Positions 11,260 to 22,600 of a DNA stretch of 64,000 nucleotides are shown piece by piece. The notes under the pieces are model-generated. The model was not told where the DNA came from. It did not search any database and saw only the letters and a program-made list of their open reading frames with translations. The DNA is taken from assembly GCA_963920575.1 (NCBI GenBank), contig OY986964.1, forward strand, positions 32,607,685 to 32,671,684, written 5' to 3'. Positions within the stretch are counted from its first letter, which is position 1, and the number at the start of each line of letters is the position of its first letter. Position numbers and translations under genes: made by a program. This stretch comes from Narthecium ossifragum (Eukaryota; Streptophyta; Magnoliopsida; Dioscoreales; Nartheciaceae).

Positions 11260-11780
11260 CAGTTTTACCAAGGCATGATGTCTTGGGCACCAGGCTTCAA
11301 GTGGATGAGGGAAATGGAGTGATAGGTGTTGGTGTAGTTTGCTTGGAGGAGGATGATGTGGTGTTATGGACAGTATCGGATATCCTGCCCTATTGTTCGG
11401 ATGCAATCATTTATGGTGAGCTCTGTACGATATTAAAAGGCATGCAGGCGGCATTAGATCAAGGTGTAGCTGAGGTGCATATGGAATGTGATTCTAAAGC
11501 CACGGTTGATCTAGTGGAGGGACGACTCCCGGCATCTTTTTCTCTTCTACAAGTGTTAAAGGATATCTGGTGGCAGATAGGGCGATTGCGGGGATTTCGG
11601 ATTCTGCATATTTCAAGAGAAGCAAATATGAGAGCAGATTTGGTAGCTAATCAAGCTAGAGAGTTAGATGCTGTTATTATGGGTAATAACCTGATGGGGT
11701 CTGTGCCGGCCGATTGGTTGGGGTAGGGGAATAAGCTGTAACTGTTAGCCGTCGGGCTCAACTTTTCAAAAAAAAAAAAA
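11260..11780 (+). mobile_element. 5'-truncated LINE with RNase H domain and poly-A tail
   Basis: An open frame (11283-11726) reads GVGVVCLEEDDVVLWTVSD, HMECDSKATVDLVEGRLP and ISREANMRADLVANQAR, the pattern of the plant LINE RNase H domain (RVT_3 type) with its E-x-DS and RExN-AD motifs. A short 3' tail ends in a run of A at 11768-11783. Imperfect target duplications AAAGTTACGAA (about 11249-11259) and AAAGTTATGAA (11781-11791) flank it. Truncation at the 5' end is normal for LINE insertions. No reverse transcriptase is left. Confidence 0.85.
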
Positions 11781-11789
11781 AAAGTTATG

Positions 11790-12180
11790 AATGTGTGTAT
11801 GAAATTCTATATATCCCACTATATGTGTATTTTTTTATCTAACACGCATATGATAGGTGGAATCATGATTATAACAACATACACATACGCGTATATTGTA
11901 ACAACAACGCATATAAACGAACTGTTTTGTTTATATGCGTTGTTTCGGTTATATGTGATGTTGTTACAATGTACGCGTATGTGTATGTTGTTATACTCGT
12001 GATTCCACCTATCATGTGCGCATTAGATAAAAAAAATACACATGTAGTGGGATGCGTTTCCGCTCTACACGCGTACTTACAATGTTAACTCGTGTTGTAG
12101 TCAACAATTATAGATAAACACGCGTTCTTTAAAAAAACGCGTACAATCACAAAAAAAATACACGTATAGCGTCTTTTACA
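11790..12180. repeat. Spacer rich in ACGCGT / CACGTG-like palindromes (MULE-B)
   Basis: Contains an imperfect long inverted repeat: 'tgataggtggaatcatgattataacaacat' (11850-11880) pairs with 11985-12015, with 'tatatgcgttgtttcggttatatg' in the centre. Many YACGCGT-like cores recur, as in the spacers of the ~11-kb MULE. No gene. Confidence 0.65.
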
Positions 12181-12595
12181 GTTGGTTCCCAAAACAGTTA
12201 GTTTTTACATTGCACCAAAAGGTGTACTACACTGCACCATACAATACACACAAGATAGACGCAACATCATGCAACGGACAGAGATGGTGCTATACTGGAC
12301 GTATAGGTGCAACAAGACGAATGAGTACTCTACAAGTCTTTTTGTTGTCCCCAAGTACCGTACACCTCGAATAACTCCGACAGCTCCTCATAGTGGCTAC
12401 TAGGTACGCAGTTATTCTCAAAATATATTTCCTCGTATGAGTCATACGTGTCGAAAGCATGTCCGTCTTCAATGTCTGCGTATACAAGTAGTTCACAAAT
12501 CAGTACTCGTAAAGGACCAAAAAATACACGTGTTCAGATTTATATGTATGTATAAACACTTACGTGAGCTATTAATACACATGAAAAGCCGTGGC
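12180..12595 (-). pseudogene. Transposase region of MULE-B with a ~2-kb internal deletion
   Basis: Positions 12180-12388 match 24620-24812 (3' end of the transposase gene) and 12390-12595 match 26770-26950 (its 5' part). The DDE and SWIM portions between are missing. The junction lies near 12387-12395. This is the classic way a non-autonomous MULE arises from an autonomous one. Confidence 0.78.
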
Positions 12596-12927
12596 CGACA
12601 GAGACTTCCTGTGTGGAATGTTTATTATATTATTATTATTCTATCTACTCAAAAACCAATAGCATAATGACAAATGTAAAATGGCTATGATGGTTGTTAC
12701 ATACATGAGGGAGTTATTTTTTAAAAAAATCCATTTGTGTTTTGATTTATCAGTTAAGGGACATACTTGTATTTCTTTGCATAACAAGTCCAAAACTTAA
12801 TTTCCGGTCCAAATTACCCATGGTCAACTCAGCTGAATTGCCACGTCACCCATCCACCCTCGGGCTCCCTCGGGCTCCCTCCTCTCCTCTCCTCTCTCTC
12901 TCCCGCCGGCCTCTCTCTCTCCCGCCG

Positions 12928-13114
12928 GTCCTCGAGGCCGCCTCCGTCCTCGTTGCCATCGTGGTCGTCCACGAGGCCGACCACTTCCTCGCCGCCACCC
13001 TGCAGGGCATCCACGTGAGCAAGTTCTCCGTGGGGTTCGGCCCCGTCCTCGCTCGCTTCTCGTCCGGTGGCGTCGAGTACTCCTTCCGGGCCTTTCCCCT
13101 CGGTGGGTTCGTCG
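12928..13114 (+). pseudogene. Site-2 protease (ARASP-type) exon fragment, left arm
   Basis: Reads VLEAASVLVAIVVVHEADHF, then LAATLQGIHVSKFSVGFGP and VEYSFRAFPLGGFV. This matches the chloroplast RseP/ARASP-type zinc metalloprotease around its HExxH site; usual plant copies have HETGHF where this one has HEADHF. His, Glu and His of HExxH are kept. Only about 62 codons are present, with no start, no stop of its own and no second Asp-containing motif, so it is not a working protease. Confidence 0.88.
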
Positions 13115-13124
13115 TCGGGGAAGC

Positions 13125-13311
13125 CGACGAACCCGCCGAGGGGAAAGGCCCGGAAGGAGTACTCGACGCCACCGGACGAGAAGCGAGCGAGGACGGGGCC
13201 AAACCCCACGGCGAACTTGCTCACGTGGATGCCCTGCAGGGTGGCGGCGAGGAAGTGGTCGGCCTCGTGGACGACCACGATGGCAGCGAGGACGGAGGCG
13301 GCCTCGAGGAC
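13125..13311 (-). pseudogene. Site-2 protease (ARASP-type) exon fragment, right arm
   Basis: The minus strand repeats the left-arm exon with a few differences (AAIVVVHEADHF, SKFAVGFGP) and extends slightly further into the family sequence, GGFVGFPDDEP, before the centre of the palindrome. The extension shows that this arm keeps the original sequence at the centre and that the left arm is the copy, or was trimmed. Confidence 0.85.
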
Positions 13312-14201
13312 CGGCGGGAGAGAGAGGAGAGGAGAGGAGAGGAGAGGAGGGAGCCCGAGGGCGGATGGGTGACGTTGCAATCGAGCTGAGTTGATCAGGG
13401 GTAATTTGGACCGGAAATTAAATTTTGGACTTGTTATGCAAAGAAACACAAGAATGACCCTTAACTGATAAATCAAAACACAAATGAATTTTTTTAAAAA
13501 ATAACTCTACATGAGGAGACGTTGGATTAAAAATTGAATGACCATGTCATGTCATGTGGCATGGTCATTCCATGAGATGTGAGACCATGTGATGGCAATG
13601 GTAGAAATAGAATAAAAGAATGCTGGGTTCTTACTCTAAAAACAAAAAAGACATGAGATATTATAGTGTAAAAAATGAGGACTAGAGGTACATTTCGGCG
13701 AAAAAAAAATCCATTTGCTTCTTGAGAACTATAATTTTTTTTTTAAAAAAAATAGGAGTTTTTATTATATATTTCGCAACATCAATCAGAGTATTTTACA
13801 TTTTAAATCCACTTCTTTATTGATTTTACGAAATCAATCCGTTTTCAGTTTCGTTTACATATTAGGCCAATTTTGACTTTTTAAGACAAAAATGCCCTTG
13901 AGCGACACCACCGTTCATTGCATTTAATGCACTTGAGTGCATTTAATGCTTATGATGGCAGCTCTCTATCTCTCTCCTTTGCATCTCTTGTGAGGACCTG
14001 TCCCTCCATTCCTGTGGCTCGTTGTTGACCATAAGGGCAATTTGGTAAATTACACATTGCTGATTTGTTTCACACCCGTGTGCACACACAGGCCTTGTTT
14101 TGGTGTATGTGTTTGAATAGAATGGCTAGGTGGACCCGGGATCGGAAGATCCCAGCTCGGGCGCGCAGAAGCTTGCTTTTGGGCAGCTGGCGGCCCGTGA
14201 G

Positions 14202-14231
14202 CGATCGATCGCTCCTAGGAGCGATCGATCG
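14202..14231. repeat. GATCGATC hairpin in LTR copy B
   Basis: Two GATCGATC octamers flank the perfectly self-complementary spacer GCTCCTAGGAGC, giving one uninterrupted palindrome of about 30 bp. Confidence 0.85.
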
Positions 14232-14516
14232 GACTCATGAGTGAGTCGGTCCTGTTTTCCTCCGCGAGGAGGGCCGTCATGGCCGTCACTCCCTTTGTCA
14301 GCGAGGGGATGGTCTCTTCTCCTTTTCCCCGGCATTCCCGGCTTTCCCCCGGACTTCCCTTCCCTTCCCTTCCCTTCCCTTCTCTTCTCTGCTCTTCTCT
14401 TCTTCTCCTTTGCTGCTTCTTCTTCCCGCAAGCAGAGCTTGCTCTGTTTTTCTTCCGGCAGCCATCTCCTTCGTCGTCGTTCTTCCTCCTCCGGCCACCA
14501 CTTTGGGAGCTTGAAG

Positions 14517-16839
14517 TGTCGCGCCCCGACCCGCGAAAGCCCAACCGGGCCGGGCGACGCGAACCGGAACCTACAAAACGCGGAAAACAAAGCTGGCGAG
14601 GGTTCCCTCTAACCTATTGGTCTCCCTAACAATTCACCAAAAGCACCCTCAATTAAAGATACAATAATTTAACAACATCGAACCACAGATTTAAAACTCA
14701 AAGTGTATAATATACAAATCCTCGGAGAGGGGAAGATTCAAAATACAACATCGCTCCCTAAGGAGACTAACTAACATAGGATAAAAACAGTAAACGATCA
14801 CCACCTCTCAAAGTCCACCTGGCGCCACCGACCAACTGCCCGGTAGGGGCCACAGAAGAAGAACTGACGCCTGCACCTAAAAAACGCAGCCCGGGTAGGT
14901 GTGAGCACTAAGCTCAGTAGGGATCTACACTACGGCACACAGAAGGAAGGGGGAACGCAACAGTGTCGCCCTCAACTAGGACCTGGGTGTATACAGGGGT
15001 CCCATAACCCCACCGCGTGTCCCTGAGGCCCAGGGGCAGCACTCAATAGCAGGAACAACACTGGCGACACACCTACAGGAACCTGACACTGCAAGGTCAG
15101 CACAGTGGGACACCGGCTACACCTCAGCATCCGACTCAAGGCCGACACGACCTCTACAATCATCAAGCAATAAGTGCACCAGTCATCTAAGCCTACCATC
15201 GAATCGACTGGACACCACCATTCAAACCGGGTCCAAACTACCCAACCCCGGTCCTAGGGCTAAGTCCGAGCTTCCAGCCTCGGGACGGCGACCCAAGGAT
15301 CACCCACGCCCTAACCAATGCAACTAATGCACAATTCAACAATGCATGCTATGACATACACAAACATGAGATAGGCATGCAACAGTATGGCAAACATTAT
15401 ATAAGTCTACTGGACCGCTGCAGCGGTACTACCAACCGCTGCCAGCCGATCCGCAGAGGGTCCTGGCATTACGACGGTACCACGACCGTCAACCGCGAAC
15501 TCCTGCAACGGGAAGCAACCCCGAAAACCGCTGATGAACAGTAAACAATATAATATTATATTCAGAAATATAATATTATATTCAAACACCCAAAACCTCT
15601 ACTTAGGGGCTATTTGATCTTGTCGATCCGACATCCAAACCACGTCGGATTCAAGATCCAACTTAGCCACCAGTAGGTGTATATACCAAAATCAACATAT
15701 CCAAAATTCATATTCATCCAACGGTTGGATTAACGGGAAAACACTAATCAAAATCGTTAATCAAACTAACTTACCCATTAATTGCTGCAACGCAGCCCTC
15801 CAGAAAACAATTCATAAGAAATCGTAGAAAAATCGAACAATTACGAAACAAGATGGACTGGAAAGCTAATGAATAGATATACAACTCTTATGTTTATGGA
15901 AAGCCAAGATCATGTACACACCGGCCGGAAAACTCGCTGCAAGCCGGCTGTTCTTCAAGAACAGCAGAAAACCAGAAATCCGAGCTTAATCATGGAATAA
16001 ACCTACTCAAATCTCAACCAAATAACATGAAACTCATATCAGTAATTCTAACAAGTATAAGGAACCCAACAAAGCAAGGATCAACAAGATCCAACGGCTA
16101 GATCTCAAGAAAACCCGAAATAAACACAGTAGGTATAACCCTACCTAGCTGCACTTTCCTCGGCTGATTCCCCGCGATTTGATCACCAACAAGCCTCCAA
16201 ACCACTTCAGGGATCTCTCTCTCGTTGTCACGAATCCAACGAGCCTTAGAACACCGAAAAAGATGGTCGGAGGAGGGAGAACGGAGGTGAGGAAGATGGC
16301 TGCCGGAAACAGGGGAAAAACAGGGCTCTCGGGAGAAGAAAGAAAGAGGAAGAAGAAAGGAGGAGAAGGAGGAAGAGGAGGGGAAGAAAAGGAGGGAAAG
16401 GGGAAGGGGAAAGCCGGGGGAAAGGGGAAAAAGTGAGGGGAGGGGAGGGAAAGTCCTCCCCTCCTGACAGAGGAGAGCGACGGCCAGCGGTGGCCGTCCT
16501 CGCGAAGCAGAAAAGCCACCGACGCGAGTCCGATCGGTCGCTCCAAGGAGCGATCGATCGCTCTCGCCCTGGCTCGAAACCCACCGACTCGCTCACAAGT
16601 CCGACCGATCGCTCCAAGGAGCGATCGATCGCTCAAGGGTCGTCAGCTACCCAAAGGCAAGCTTTCGCGCGCCCGAGCTGGGCGATCCCAGGTCCACCTA
16701 GCCATTCTAAACAAGCATTAACACAAAACAAGGCCGGTGTGTGCACACGGGGGTGTGAAACAAACCAACAATGTGCAATTTACCAAATTGCCCTGGCGGT
16801 CTACAACGAGCCACAGGGGTAGAGGGACAGGTCCTCACA
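14517..16839 (-). mobile_element. Solo LTR of family 1 inserted in copy B in the opposite direction
   Basis: On the plus strand it starts TGTCGCGCCCCGACC and ends GGACAGGTCCTCACA, the reverse complement of the family-1 LTR ends. Flanks are TGAAG (14512-14516) and TAAAG (16840-16844), a duplication with one substitution; uninterrupted relatives read TGAAG. Inside are CT/GA-rich tracts (16260-16440) and the GATCGATC-type array (16532-16634). The long open frames here come from GA- or CT-rich repeats. Confidence 0.88.
16532..16634. repeat. GATCGATC-type hairpins in the antiparallel LTR
   Basis: Two units share the spacer GCTCCAAGGAGC, each with one GATCGATC arm and one variant arm (GATCGGTC at 16532-16539, GACCGATC in the second). 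The spacer stem is intact in both. Confidence 0.8.
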
Positions 16840-17523
16840 TAAAGGCTCGTTGGAATCGTGGCGACGTGAGGACGATCTTTGACGTGGTTTAGTAGCTTGG
16901 TTAGCAGCTATTTAGCGGGGATCATCCAAGGATTAGCGGCTTCGGTAGGTGTTCTACATACACGCACTATTTAATGGGTTTCTCCAAATCTAACCGTTGG
17001 ATATGTTGATCCTCATGTTATTAGATGCATCTTGCCTATTAGAGTTACTAATTTAAGTTTCATGATCTTTGGATGAGTTTTGAGTAGGATTTATGCATGA
17101 CTAATCACGGATTTTCCGGTTTTCTGCTGTTCATGAAGAACAGCCGGCTTGCGGTGAGATTTCCGGCTTGTACGAGCATGATCTTGGGTTTTGTTGAATA
17201 CAAGAGTTGTAGATCTCTGAGTTAGCTCTCCATTCCATCTTATTTCGAATTTTTCTGATTTTCCTATGAATTGTTATGAATTTATTACTGGCGGGCTGCG
17301 TTGCAGTAATTAATTGATAAGTTAGTTTAATTAGTGGTTTTGATTAGCATTTTTTCGTTAATCTAGCCGTTGGATGAATCTGGATTTTGGATATGTTGAT
17401 CCATGCATATAGATCTACTGGAGGATAGCTTGGATCCCAAATCCGACGTCGGTTGGACGTCGGATCGACGGATCAAACAGCTGCTATGTAGAGAATGTTC
17501 TTGTTCTTGGGCCTTCTGTGTTG

Positions 17524-17671
17524 GGATCGATCCATGCAAGTCGGATCGATCCGACTTTAGCTAGGATCGATCCATGGGTATGTTGGATCGATCCAGGTTG
17601 CACCAAGATGGTTTGTTCATTGAGGGCTGTCGGATCGATCCATGGGTACATTTGGATTGATCCAGGGTTTC
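17524..17671. repeat. Second GATCGATC cluster in LTR copy B
   Basis: Three pairs of GATCGATC (one arm mutated to GATTGATC) with spacers such as CATGCAAGTCG and CATGGGTATGTTG. These spacers are less self-complementary than those at 14202-14231. Confidence 0.75.
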
Positions 17672-18099
17672 CCAGGAACAGTATCTGAGGGCAACAGGGA
17701 ATGGCATGTTAGTGATATTGCTATAACTGATGTTTGTTTATATTGTTATTTTATTTGCTTGCTTATGCTGTCTTGTTTGTTGCATGCTTTACTACTTTAT
17801 TATCTGTCTGTCTATATTGTTAATTATCTGCCTGTTTATTCTATTGTTTTATTTTGTCTTGCTTTCCTGTGCATTAGAGGCATGTTAGGCTAAGGCGTGG
17901 GTTTGGGGTTGTCTCTAGTACCCCAGTATCAATAACTAAGTGTTGGCTGTCGTTACCCCGGTATAGGTGTCCTACTGGTATTGTCATTGTCCACCCTGTA
18001 TCTGGGATTATCGGAGAAAGCCCAACCCCTGAACAGTGGCCATCGGAGGGACATACTATGGACAGGAACCCTGGGGGTATCGAAGGGATTTATGATTTG

Positions 18100-18182
18100 G
18101 AGTTTAGGGGCCGTCGGAGTAATCCCAGCCCAGGGGCCATCGGAGTAAGCCCAGCCTAGGGACCGTCGGAGTAATTCCAGCT
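18100..18182 (+). repeat. 26-bp tandem repeat at the left flank of the MULE (about 3 units)
   Basis: Unit of the type GGCCGTCGGAGTAAGCCCAG followed by CCCAGG. About three units here; the inverted copy at 29158-29287 has five. A single unit lies in LTR copy D at about 60246-60271. Confidence 0.8.
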
Positions 18183-18341
18183 CAGGCAGTGTCTGTTCCT
18201 GCCCGCAGTGGCGACCAGTGTGGGCCCAGTTCGATTGGGTGACTACAGCTGGAACCCTAGGGGTCCTTGGCAAGCCTTAGCACTTGGCACAGAGTTAGTA
18301 CGGTTGGAGTCGCCCTTCCTTGTGTGTGTCGTAGAGTAGAA

Positions 18342-19338
18342 GAATTTTTTGCCAAATCGGACCCCCAGTGTCCAGATTTGGCACTTTCGGACCCCCCCCT
18401 TGCTTCTTTGCAACAGAGGACCCCTAAGCGAAGAAATGCCGTTTTTACCCCTCCCTCCCATGCCATGAACAACCATGCCATACATGCATATGCATCCTGT
18501 TTTCCTCATCATTAGCGCATTTAATGTAGATCCGCTTAAAAAAGAGAAAACCATCCCGTCGCATTAAATGCGACGGGATGTGTCTTCTTCCCCAACCGGC
18601 TTCCTCCCTCCCGCCAGGCATGGGTCCTCCGGCCATCTTCCCTTCTCCCTCTCTCTCCACTACGTCCTCTTCTCTTCATCCTCTCCACTCTTCTCAATTA
18701 TTCGTTCATATCCCCTCCCTTTCCTCCGGCCATCTTCTCCTCTCCCTCTATCTCCACCACCTCCTCTTCTGTTCTCTCTCTCCACTCCTTGATTTTTTTG
18801 CCGTTCATATCCCCCCCTTTCCACTGCCTTCACTTGTCCACCATAGCCAAAATAGTTCACCGGAGAGAGGTCCCCACACTTGCAAGGCGATGAGAACCAT
18901 GTCCAAGCGGAGACGAAGAAATAGCACAACCGGTGGAAGAGATGACGATGAACGGACTCCCACCGGGAGCGGAGGGGAAAAGTTTTGAAAGCGCGGGTAT
19001 AATAATAAGCTGCGTGTGTATAAAATTCTCTATACATGTCTAAACTTGTTTTGACGCGTCTAAATAGGATACGCGCGTGTACAAACTTTATGAACGTGTA
19101 CGAGGTCTACATGATTTCACGTGTATTAGTAGATCACACGCGTGTCCTTGGACGCGTAGAATTCTGAACAGGCACGCGTATGAAGGACCATGCGTGTGTA
19201 CAAAAACATCATTACACACGTTTGACGTGGCGAGTTTCTACTGGGTAGTGCAAAGAAAAAAACCAATAAAAAAATGCCCACCCACACGTGTCGGTTAACG
19301 GTACGGTTATGTTTGGATTAAAAAACAAAAATTTCCCA
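18342..19338 (+). repeat. Left terminal inverted repeat of the ~11-kb MULE
   Basis: Pairs with 28011-29003. It is CT-rich at 18570-18830. At 18897-19090 it contains a diverged copy of the transposase gene's own 5' exon and intron, and it ends with ACGCGT/CACGTG-rich sequence. An identical 73-codon frame is readable in both repeats (19077-19298 and 28049-28270), which measures their similarity and is not a gene. Confidence 0.93.
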
Positions 19339-19694
19339 CCGCATTACTCTCTCGCCGCATTTATTGGGACGGGACGCGCCGGTCCATGTGGCCATTTATG
19401 ATAAGTTAGCCATCGCGTCTCGTGCTGTGTAATGCGACGGTTCGACGTCGCGTCTCGAAACGGCGCGTTGCGCGCCAAATCCCTTTTCGCACGGGTATTT
19501 TAGCAAAAACCCGCGGTTCTATGTTCTTCTTCTCTTTCACCTAGCAAACAGCCGCCGATTGGTTTTCTTCTTCTTTTCCTTTCCCTTGCAATTCTTTGTT
19601 CTTCTTATCCGTGCTATTCTCCTTGTCTCTTTTCTTTGACTCTGCTCTTCTTCGCCTCTCTTTTTCTGCTCCCACCGTCTGAAATAGTGAGAGA

Positions 19695-22600
19695 ATGGAG
19701 AACGCCTTTGCCGAGGTTCTTGGGAAGGCCGTGGAGAAGGCCCTGGAAAAGGCCATAGCCGGGAAGCTACAAGCCAACCCCTCAGGTAAAATACATGTGA
19801 AACACCCCAAAACCCCTTCTTATTATAGTGGAAAAGGCCGTTTTTACCTTCTACCCTCATCCCGTCCTCCCCCCTGTATGCGCATTTAAATTCCCTTATT
19901 AATTACCCCTGAAACCCCTCCGGATATCTCCCCCAATTTGATTTGCGTCGTCAGTCCTAATATACACGTGTTTGCTTGTACGTGTACACTTTTACGCGTC
20001 TTTGAGTATTTGTTACACGTAGCGACATACGCGTAGTTGTTCTATTGGAGGCTACCTACGCGTCACGACATTTTTACCACGCGTGCGTATTCATACACAG
20101 TAACGCGTTTATTTGACATCTAGACGCGTATGGTGTCTTTTGGCACGCGTATTTTCCTTTATCCGCGTAGTTTATTTGAAGACATTGCTGACATTTGCAC
20201 GCGTGAAACTCGCAGAGGAAAGTGGACCAAGCACATCGGGCGCACCATTCAGGGGCCGGTGCTACGGTGCGAAGATAAACGAAATATCAAGGGATTATGC
20301 CGCGGATGTACATGTCGATATCATCCGCAAGACCCCATTTGGCCACTTCCTCGGGCTTCCAGATGTGAAGCAAGACAATCGATTGCTTGATGAGATGATG
20401 CGAAACCACCAAGGGGGGCTACAGTTTAACCTTGGTGGCAACGTCAGGGCATTGACACCTGAGGACGTTGCCGTCTTCCTCGGCCTTCCACTAGGCGGGG
20501 AGCTCGTCCATCGGCCTAAGAAGGTGCGCCAGAACCTTATCGATATCCCCTTCTTCGCCAGACGCGCCCAGGGGAAGACTAAGAATGGCGACCTCCAGAC
20601 GCAGGGCATCGTGGAGATATTGAAGCAGCTGAAGGATAGAAGGGACCAGGAATCGGTGGAAGATTTCTGCCGGTACTTTATCCTCTACATATTTGCGACA
20701 TTCCTGTTCCCTCGGGCGAATTACACGGCCCCCCGAGCTAGTTGGCACTATAGAGGATATCGGCACCCTCTACAAGTGGAATTGACCTGCTATGGTCCCT
20801 AGCCACTTGCAGAACGAAGCAGCGGCGGCACTGAACCGGTGGAGGACTTCGAAGAAGTCTTCTTCTAGAGCCTTGACGTATGTGTGTGGCTGCACACTAG
20901 TCCTTACAGCTTGGAACTGTGAGCTGACCGGCTGCAGAGATCCCGGGGAACCCGGCAAGACCCCCCGCATATTGAAATGGACTAAAGTGAAGCAACCAAA
21001 GCGGGGACGGCTAAGCGATCCGCGTTCGATGTCTGTCCCCACAGAGGTGAGTCCCTACTATTCCTTGTGCTTCCTTTTGCATTATGCCAATGCTCTCGTC
21101 ACAATTTTAACTTACTGTTTTCTGTTTCAGCTTGGTTACATCGACGAGGAGGTCGCACTGTACCTTGGGGCTACGCGGCCAAGTGCACGATTGGAGATCG
21201 CCAGTATTCCCTCTATAGAAGCACCGTATGCGCCTAAGCAGTCTACCATGCGCGTTTTTTTCATGTCTCCTCTAGGAAGTCCTCCCGAGGACGTCGTCGA
21301 CGAACAACAGCAACCACTCTTCCCAGTTCAACACCCCCAATCGAGCCCAACAGATGAAACAAAATGGGAACAGGTAAAAACTTTGAATGCACGCGTCTTC
21401 GTCTATGTGACGTGTCTCCTTCTATACTTATACGTGTTGGTTTGTATGCGTGATTGTGAATGCGTATTGGTTGCTATGCGTGATTGGGAACGCGTATTGG
21501 TTGCTATGCGTGATTGTGAACGCGTTCGGACCACGTGTATTGCCTGTTGGTACATGTATACTAACTATGTGATTTTTTAATGGAACACAGGTAAAGTCGG
21601 AGTTCCTAAAAATTGCACGCCGGGATCTCGAAAGAGCTGAGGAAATCCGACGCCTGAATATCTCAGTGAACAGGTTGGGGGCGCAGCTGGCCACGGCAAA
21701 TGCCAAGCTAGCTAGGGCTGAAAATGAAATTGCAGCCCTGAAGGAAAAATCAAACCTGGAGACAGGACAGCACCAAGAACCATTCATCGGGGAATTATTC
21801 CCTTCGTTGATCACCAAGCGGAAGAGGAGCAACATTGGGCTCCCAAGCCAAGACGCCGTGGAGGAGACGCAAGAGCCCGAGCATGCGGCCACAAATTTAG
21901 TGATAGTGCCGCAAGAGAAAGTGACCAAGCAGCGACGCGGGGCGCGACGAACAGAAGAAACCATCAGTCCCCCATATGCCTTGCGGTCAAAGAAGAGTAA
22001 GTTGGCAACATGCAAGAGGCGAAGCCGCTCGACGAGACGATCTCCACCTACAGAAGCACACCAATTGGACGCCACTAACATTATCATGAGCACGGTCAGT
22101 GAGTTGTCGAATATGACCACCGTGGAAGAGCCGGCGAGGGAAGAGGAGGCGGAGGCCCTGGACGCAGTTGCCGCGGATCCTGAGGATGTAGAGGCAGTGC
22201 CCGTGGGGCCAGATGCCGCGTACGATATGAGGGCCACGGTGGCAGAGCCCTTGATCGCAGAGGCGGCGGACGAAGCGAGGGCAATGGAGGCAGAAGCCGC
22301 GTACGATATGAGGGTCACGGAGGCAAAGCCCTTGAGTGCAGAGGCGGCGGACGAGGCGAGGGCCATGGAGGCAGAGGCCGCTTATACTGAGACCGCGGAA
22401 GAAGGCGACGATAAGGTGTTTGAACCTATAGATGATGCAGTGAAGGACGTAGCACCAGTCCAACCCACTAAAGAGATGTGTGAAGTGGAGGCAGTAGTTC
22501 AGCTCGCCCACTCAGATTCTGCGCCGTTGGCATCCCCGAGTGGCTCCGACGATTCCCATATAGATGACAGCTGGATTGCCATGAATGAGGCACAGCGAAC

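Larger units (their letters stand above)
12711..13507. mobile_element. Foldback MULE-type element: near-perfect palindrome with a captured gene
   Basis: The whole element is one inverted repeat: arms 12711-13114 and 13125-13507 around a 10-bp centre. A perfect 9-bp duplication TACATGAGG flanks it at 12702-12710 and 13508-13516, typical of Mutator-like elements. The outer ~150 bp of each arm is AT-rich element sequence. The inner ~190 bp of each arm is a GC-rich exon piece of a site-2 protease. Because both arms encode the same exon in opposite directions, any read-through transcript would form a long hairpin. It is inserted in MULE-B. Confidence 0.92.
8477..13712. mobile_element. MULE-B, an old internally deleted relative of the ~11-kb MULE
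   Basis: The left end GAATTTTTTGCTAA (8477-8490) matches the terminus of the MULE at 18342 (GAATTTTTTGCCAAATCGG). The right end reads GGCGAAAAAAAAATCC (13697-13712), a diverged inverted copy. A perfect 9-bp duplication ATTTGCTTC flanks it at 8468-8476 and 13713-13721. Internally it keeps a coiled-coil exon relic (10641-10976), transposase 5' sequence in inverted order (11041-11250), ACGCGT/CACGTG-rich spacer (11790-12180) and a deleted transposase region (12180-12595). Three younger insertions sit in it: 8491-10257, 11260-11780 and 12711-13507. The element alone would be about 2.1 kb. Confidence 0.8.

Noticed and set aside
12742..13389. 215-codon open frames on both strands at nearly the same place
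   Set aside because: They are the two readings of the foldback element. The family-like part is only ~62 codons; the rest is the antisense of the other arm.
14126..14629. Several overlapping 100-150-codon frames on both strands
   Set aside because: Produced by CT/GA-rich tracts of the LTR; low complexity, no domain. The same applies at 16179-16636 and 55444-56030.
19077..19298. Identical 73-codon protein at 19077-19298 and 28049-28270
   Set aside because: Identity is due to the terminal inverted repeats; the frame is rich in ACGCGT-derived codons and has no counterpart.
21428..22366. 312-codon minus-strand open frame
   Set aside because: It is the antisense shadow of the acidic Ala/Glu-rich exon of the Ulp1-type gene; it is Ser/Ala-rich with no motif.
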